A DNA stretch of 64,000 nt from Anaerolineae bacterium. GTDB taxonomy: Bacteria; Chloroflexota; Anaerolineae; Anaerolineales; Villigracilaceae. Both the position numbers and the translations under genes were made by a program. This document shows, piece after piece, positions 60,141-64,000 of this stretch; within the stretch, counting starts at the first letter, position 1, and the number at the start of each line of letters is the position of its first letter. The notes beneath the pieces were generated by a model. It saw only the letters and a program-made list of their open reading frames with translations, was not told the DNA's origin and searched no databases. Location: positions 1 to 64,000 of the forward strand of contig JAFLCE010000011.1 of NCBI GenBank assembly GCA_017303655.1, in the 5' to 3' direction.

Positions 60141-60956
60141 TTACCCCGCTACCTGTTTTTCGCGAGTAGACAAATTCGCGGGCTTGTAAATGAAGATCAA
60201 CACAATAGCCCAAATCATGACGAGGGTACTCATAATCGCAGCGCCCAAGCCCTCGCCAGCCCCAGATGCGGTGATGAAATTAAACGAACCGTGCCAAAGC
60301 GCAACCGCCAGCAGACTTCCGTCCGTACTGTTATACATCCATGTGAATAGGATCGCGCCGCACATCAGTCCAAAGAACCAACCTACCGCAATGGCGGTAT
60401 CAAATACATAGAAAAAGATCGGCAGATGCCACAATGCCCAAAGCACACCCAACAAAAGAGTCGCATTCAACGCACTCATTTTTTCCTGCAATCTGGGCAA
60501 GGCATATCCGCGCCAGCCCACTTCTTCTCCAATACCATAAGTAAAGATCCACAGAAAGAGCGCGCCGATCCCCAAATTTGGAAGGAAATTGACTTGCCCC
60601 AGCAAGCTCAAATCGACCCATGTGCCCTGAATCAAGCGAAGAACGATAACGATCAAAAAATATGCAGGCAGCGGTGATAAAGCAAGCAGCCACCAGACCG
60701 GGCGCATCCGCCAGGTGGTCAACCGCTTGAAAATATCAACCATGCCAGACTTGCCCTTCGTTAGAGCAGTCATGATTAAAGCCGCCAACATTGGACCATA
60801 TGAATAGAGGTAATGAACGGCGAATGGGATCTCCCAATTAACTTTTTCTTGCGCAATCAACGCCAACGGAATGCCAATACTCCACGAAATGGCATAAGCC
60901 AGAAAAAAATATCCCGTCAGTGAGTTTCTTTGAAGCCACGTTGCATTTGTGTTCAT
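60141..60956 (-). CDS. CPBP-family intramembrane glutamic protease
   Basis: 271 aa, eight or so TM segments. The catalytic signature is GIGEEVGWRGYALPRLQEKM (EExxxR) and the second His block is LLGVLWALWHLPIFFYVFDT. This matches the CAAX/Abi (Rce1-like) family of membrane proteases, involved in bacteriocin self-immunity or protein maturation. It is preceded 67 bases upstream by a TetR regulator on the same strand, which may control this set. Confidence 0.88.
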   Translation of the reverse strand: MNTNATWLQRNSLTGYFFLAYAISWSIGIPLALIAQEKVNWEIPFAVHYLYSYGPMLAALIMTALTKGKSGMVDIFKRLTTWRMRPVWWLLALSPLPAYFLIVIVLRLIQGTWVDLSLLGQVNFLPNLGIGALFLWIFTYGIGEEVGWRGYALPRLQEKMSALNATLLLGVLWALWHLPIFFYVFDTAIAVGWFFGLMCGAILFTWMYNSTDGSLLAVALWHGSFNFITASGAGEGLGAAIMSTLVMIWAIVLIFIYKPANLSTREKQVAG

Positions 60957-61023
60957 TATTATTTCCTTATTTTGTCGCCATTATTTTCCAGCCAAAACGA
61001 ATGGCGATTTATCATATTTTCCT

Positions 61024-61716
61024 TTATTCCAACCCCAATACTTTCTTCATTTTTTCGATCTCAAATTCAACAAACGCTTCCACGTTATCTTGTAAAAAGC
61101 CCGTCAGATAGTTGTATAAAAAAAGGGACGTCATGCCATGGATCATGGACCAGGCGGATAGCGCCAACTGAGTGACAGCGCCCGTATAGGGCATCCCAAA
61201 CTTCCCCAGCACTTCATATTGGACTTTGAGACGGGTCGGCAGTTTCAAAGCTGCGGCTTCGCCTTTTATTTTCCCCGCCACAAATGCTTCACCGATCACC
61301 CCTTGCAAAACGAGGAAACTCCGTTGCGCCACTGGTCCCAACTCATCGGCAAACAAATAGCCCTGAATAGGGGTTCCAAACAAAAGCATATAACGCTGTG
61401 GGTTCTCTGCCGCCCAGCGAAAGTATGCCCAACACATGCTGCGAAAGCGCCCAACATGGTTCTTTACATCACACAAATCGCGCCCAGTCTCTAGGCTTGT
61501 CGTGAAGGATGAAAACGCATCCATTAATAATGCTGTAACCAAGGCATCGCGGTCTTTATAATAGCGATACAGCCCTGGCGCGGTGATGCCCATTTCGCGC
61601 GCAATCGCCCGCAGAGACAGCGACGCCGCACCCTGCTCACCGATCTGCTTCCAGGCAGTGGATTTAATCTCGTTAATCGTTTCAAGTCGTAATCGTTCTC
61701 TACGGGTCTGTGCCAT
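61024..61716 (-). CDS. TetR/AcrR-family transcriptional regulator
   Basis: 230 aa. The N-terminal HTH is [40 protein letters not shown] and [15 protein letters not shown]. The C-terminal ligand-binding part resembles the WHG-type TetR_C domain. It is followed on the same strand by the CPBP/DUF998/reductase genes, so it probably represses them and itself. Direct repeats GTTTACA at 61732-61738 and 61741-61747 just upstream are a candidate operator. Confidence 0.88.
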   Translation of the reverse strand: MAQTRRERLRLETINEIKSTAWKQIGEQGAASLSLRAIAREMGITAPGLYRYYKDRDALVTALLMDAFSSFTTSLETGRDLCDVKNHVGRFRSMCWAYFRWAAENPQRYMLLFGTPIQGYLFADELGPVAQRSFLVLQGVIGEAFVAGKIKGEAAALKLPTRLKVQYEVLGKFGMPYTGAVTQLALSAWSMIHGMTSLFLYNYLTGFLQDNVEAFVEFEIEKMKKVLGLE

Positions 61717-61731
61717 GATATCCTCAAAACA

Positions 61732-61747
61732 GTTTACAGTGTTTACA
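61732..61747. promoter_or_regulatory. Candidate TetR operator
   Basis: GTTTACA GT GTTTACA: two 7-base direct repeats, nine-base period, 15 bases upstream of the TetR gene start, within an AT-rich, palindrome-like context. Confidence 0.45.
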
Positions 61748-61858
61748 TTTTATAACACATATAACAATTCTGGAATATTGATTCATCACCCTTACCCTAT
61801 GACAAATATCCTGACTCAATCCGGCTATAATTGCAAAAAAACTGAAAACGGAGTTTCC

Positions 61859-62485
61859 ATGTCCACCGTACACGAGTCCAAACACCCGCTAGTTGCCCAC
61901 AAACTATCCCGCTTACGTGATAAGAACACCGAGCCCAAGAAGTTCCGCGAACTTGTGCGTGAGATCGCCGGTCTACTCGCCTACGAAGCGACCGCCGATT
62001 TAGCCACCACCCCGGTCGAGATCGAAACGCCGATTCAAAAAATGACCGCACAACAATTACAGGAAAAGATCGGGCTGGTGCCGATCCTACGCGCCGGGCT
62101 GGGAATGGTGGAAGGGATCTGGGAATTAATGCCCTCCTCCGAAGTCTGGCATATCGGTTTGTACCGCGATGAAAAGACCCTCAAGCCGGTGGAATATTAC
62201 AACAAGCTGCCGGTGCAGCCACGCGTTGCCGTGTGCTTGATCCTTGACCCGATGCTTGCCACAGGCGGCTCAGCCACAGCCACAGCGGACGTGCTCAAAC
62301 GCTGGGGCGTGACCAAGATCAAATTTGTCGGGCTGATCGCCGCACCGGAAGGTATCAAAGCCATGCAAGAAGCGCATCCCGATATTGATATCTACGTTGC
62401 CGCAATTGACGACCACCTGAACGAGCGCGCTTACATCGTACCTGGCTTGGGTGACGCCGGCGATCGACAATTCGGCACGGGATAA
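61859..62485 (+). CDS. upp: Uracil phosphoribosyltransferase
   Basis: 208 aa from ATG 61859 (CGGAG six bases upstream), starting [20 protein letters not shown], the usual family N-terminus. Catalytic blocks are [20 protein letters not shown], the PRPP-binding [12 protein letters not shown] and the C-terminal uracil loop [16 protein letters not shown]. It salvages uracil with PRPP. The frame open upstream to 61583 is not coding. A heptamer repeat follows its stop. Confidence 0.95.
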   Translation: MSTVHESKHPLVAHKLSRLRDKNTEPKKFRELVREIAGLLAYEATADLATTPVEIETPIQKMTAQQLQEKIGLVPILRAGLGMVEGIWELMPSSEVWHIGLYRDEKTLKPVEYYNKLPVQPRVAVCLILDPMLATGGSATATADVLKRWGVTKIKFVGLIAAPEGIKAMQEAHPDIDIYVAAIDDHLNERAYIVPGLGDAGDRQFGTG

Positions 62486-62487
62486 GC

Positions 62488-62515
62488 AGTGAGAAGTGAA
62501 TAGTGATCAGTGAGG
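62488..62515. repeat. Four heptamer repeats AGTGANN
   Basis: AGTGAGA, AGTGAAT, AGTGATC and AGTGAGG in a row after the upp stop codon, similar in style to short tandem heptamers described in other bacteria. Confidence 0.55.
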
Positions 62516-62522
62516 AGTTAAG

Positions 62523-62855
62523 ATGGCGTACGACTCAAAGCTTGCTGAGCGAATCCGTGCTGAGGTTCAAGGGCTGCCGATCATTGAGAAAAAGATGTTC
62601 GGCGGCGTTGGCTATATGCTGCATGGAAATATGGCGGTCGGCATTCTCGGCGATGACTTGATCGTGCGTGTGGGCGTGGACGAATATGAATCCATGTTAA
62701 AGCGTACACACGTCAAGATATTCACTATGAATGGCAGCCCCAAACCCATGAAAGGCTGGCTCATGGTGGAACCCAGCGGAACTAAATCCGCCAAGGGACT
62801 CGCGCAATGGGTGAAGCTCGGCGTGGAATTTGCACTCACACTGCCGCCCAAGTAA
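62523..62855 (+). CDS. TfoX N-terminal domain protein
   Basis: 110 aa. The TfoX/Sxy N-domain pattern is IRAEVQGLPIIEKKMFGGVG, then YMLHGNMAVGILGDDLIVRV and KPMKGWLMVEPSG. Full TfoX regulates competence, while stand-alone N-domains such as this have no proven role. No promoter motif was identified. The tandem heptamer repeats lie just upstream. Confidence 0.85.
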   Translation: MAYDSKLAERIRAEVQGLPIIEKKMFGGVGYMLHGNMAVGILGDDLIVRVGVDEYESMLKRTHVKIFTMNGSPKPMKGWLMVEPSGTKSAKGLAQWVKLGVEFALTLPPK

Positions 62856-62939
62856 ATTCCCTATAACACCACTTTTATTTTTAGAACAAATAAGCTAAAA
62901 TATCTCTACTTTAACCGTTCATCAAAAAGGAGATACCTC

Positions 62940-63365
62940 ATGGCAAAGAATGCAGAGTTGAAAACAAAATTAAACGAAGCGAGCGTGGAAGATTTTCTTA
63001 ACACGGTCAGTGATGAGCAAATCCGCGCTGACTGTTTCGAGATCGCGAAAATCATGAAGCAGGTCACCAAAGCGGAGCCGAAGATGTGGGGAGCGAGCAT
63101 TGTCGGGTTTGGCAGTTATCACTACAAAGGCGCAAGCGGACGCGAAGGCGATTGGATGCTGGTGGGCTTCTCCCCTCGCAAACAGAATCTCACAGTGTAC
63201 ATCATGGCGGGGTTTGAGCGTTACGATGAGTTAATGAAAAAGCTTGGCAAGTTTTCTACGGGCAAGTCTTGTTTGTATATCAAGAAATTGGCAGACGTGG
63301 ATAAGAAAGTCTTGAAAGAGTTGGTCAGTGAATCCGTTCAGTACCTGAAAACACTATCCAAATAA
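62940..63365 (+). CDS. DUF1801-family protein, first of a tandem pair
   Basis: 141 aa. Its blocks are ASVEDFLNTVSDEQIRADCF, WGASIVGFGSYHYKGASGRE and FSPRKQNLTVYIMAGFERYD, then LYIKKLADVDKKVLKELVSE. This is the YdhG/DUF1801 fold, related to frataxin-like alpha/beta domains, of unknown function. It resembles the next gene over its full length (shared TKAEP-MWG, PRKQN and LYIKKLADVDKKVLKE), so the two arose by duplication. Confidence 0.85.
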   Translation: MAKNAELKTKLNEASVEDFLNTVSDEQIRADCFEIAKIMKQVTKAEPKMWGASIVGFGSYHYKGASGREGDWMLVGFSPRKQNLTVYIMAGFERYDELMKKLGKFSTGKSCLYIKKLADVDKKVLKELVSESVQYLKTLSK

Positions 63366-63375
63366 GGAGAGCGAC

Positions 63376-63792
63376 ATGGCGGAGCCGAAAACCCAAAAGA
63401 CGAATGCCAGTGTTGAAGATTTTATCAATGCCCTTCCCAATGAGCAGACTCGCGCCGATTGTTTCGAGATCTTGAAGATGATGAAGCAAGCCACCAAAGC
63501 GGAGCCAGCCATGTGGGGCAGCAATATTGTCGGCTTTGACGAATACATAATGACCTACGCCAATGGAAAGCAATTGCCCTGGCCCATCATTGCGTTCGCA
63601 CCGCGCAAACAGAATATCACCGTTTACGTTGAACCCAATTTCGATGGTTATGCAAGCCAACTCAAAAAGCTGGGCAAACATTCAAAATCAAAGGTTTGTT
63701 TGTACATCAAAAAACTAGCGGATGTGGATAAAAAAGTTCTCAAAGAGATCATCACCGACTCGGTGAAGTTTACGAAAATGATGAATAAATAA
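63376..63792 (+). CDS. DUF1801-family protein, second of the pair
   Basis: 138 aa. NASVEDFINALPNEQTRADC, WGSNIVGFDEYIMTYANGKQ and FAPRKQNITVYVEPNFDGYA correspond to the preceding gene. It is separated from it by only 10 bases and immediately adjoins the methyltransferase start, so the three probably share a transcript. Confidence 0.85.
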   Translation: MAEPKTQKTNASVEDFINALPNEQTRADCFEILKMMKQATKAEPAMWGSNIVGFDEYIMTYANGKQLPWPIIAFAPRKQNITVYVEPNFDGYASQLKKLGKHSKSKVCLYIKKLADVDKKVLKEIITDSVKFTKMMNK

Positions 63793-64000
63793 ATGCCCAT
63801 ACAAAAAGACCCTGAGAACATTGAAGGCAAAATCCTGCAACGGCTGGTGGATTTTTCCAATGCGCGCGTGCTGGAAGTTGGCTGCGGCGAGGGACGCTTG
63901 GCGTTCAAGTATGCGGACTCGGCAAAGCAGGTCATTGCGTTTGACCCAGATCACGATGCACTGCGGGTGGCAAAAGCCGATGCGCGCATAAAGGACATTT
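63793..64000 (+). CDS. SAM-dependent methyltransferase, N-terminal part
   Basis: Class I methyltransferase open at the window end; the ATG at 63793 directly follows the upstream TAA. Motif I is VLEVGCGEGRLAFKYA and the motif II region is VIAFDPDHDALRVAKADA. About 69 residues are visible, so the acceptor substrate cannot be judged. Confidence 0.82.
   Translation, partial: MPIQKDPENIEGKILQRLVDFSNARVLEVGCGEGRLAFKYADSAKQVIAFDPDHDALRVAKADARIKDI

Noticed and set aside
61583-61858. Upstream extension of upp
   Set aside because: It runs through the TetR gene antisense. The family N-terminus and ribosome site are at 61859.
1-64000. CRISPR arrays, prophage genes, transposases
   Set aside because: No regularly spaced repeats with unique spacers, no integrase or transposase motifs and no phage structural genes were seen in the window.

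Overview
The window reads as a bacterial chromosome segment, most probably from the Chloroflexota (class Anaerolineae or a relative). This placement is an inference from gene style. Supporting features are many low-complexity T/P/A-rich lipoproteins, a roadblock/V4R/response-regulator operon, a topoisomerase I with an added zinc-ribbon N-terminus, DUF5674 and zinc-ribbon membrane proteins, and dispersed small palindromes. Genes are densely packed, and no gap between genes exceeds about 300 bases. There is no rRNA, CRISPR array, phage or transposase gene. Two tRNAs are present (Asp-GTC, Leu-TAA).

Layout. 1-4.8 kb: tyrosine/homogentisate catabolism (a partial 4-hydroxyphenylpyruvate dioxygenase, a cupin, homogentisate dioxygenase) interleaved with three lipoproteins. 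4.8-9.5 kb (minus strand): typA, a dolichyl-phosphate-mannose-synthase-like transferase, and a roadblock - V4R - response regulator operon with a clear promoter. 9.6-25.1 kb: tRNAs, a nuclease-helicase, Tex, dGTPase, GreA, TopA, mannose-1-phosphate guanylyltransferase, DprA and the ribosome/SRP group ffh-rpsP-khpA-rimM. 25.3-36 kb: a transporter, two membrane proteins, a thioredoxin-like lipoprotein, an aldehyde dehydrogenase with a lysine/alanine tail, small hypothetical genes, and a CoA-transferase pair flanking a hydrolase. 36-49 kb: membrane/TPR proteins, a HAD protein, a STAS protein, RarA, an AT-rich acyltransferase, a histidine phosphatase, an AhpD-like protein, a carboxylate-amine ligase/M20 fusion and an aminotransferase with a leader region. 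49-56 kb (minus): three small enzyme-like proteins, then a block of secreted proteins and lipoproteins in paralogous pairs around a sulfatase-modifying-factor-type lipoprotein. 56-64 kb: an acyl-CoA synthetase, zinc-ribbon membrane proteins, a CPBP protease, a TetR regulator, upp, two tandem DUF1801 genes and the start of a methyltransferase.

The most notable observation is that two genes each carry an in-frame TGA exactly where a redox cysteine is expected. A thioredoxin-fold lipoprotein (29150-29689, minus) has a U-x-x-C motif. An AhpD/peroxidase-related protein (43750-44325, plus) has C-x-x-U. In both, a perfect stem-loop with G in the first two apical-loop positions lies about 25 bases after the TGA, matching the published bacterial SECIS description. 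I read both as selenoproteins rather than pseudogenes. This implies that the organism has selenocysteine machinery elsewhere in its genome.

A second regulatory finding lies upstream of the aminotransferase at 47.7-49.0 kb. A strong promoter is followed by a nearly leaderless 35-codon reading frame with tandem Trp codons. That frame ends four bases before an intrinsic terminator, and the gene's ribosome-binding site follows. This is the layout of a peptide-controlled attenuator. Other points worth a second look are the ligase/M20 fusion, the histone-H1-like tail on the aldehyde dehydrogenase, and a 16-bp palindromic repeat that supplies the last codons of a hydrolase gene.
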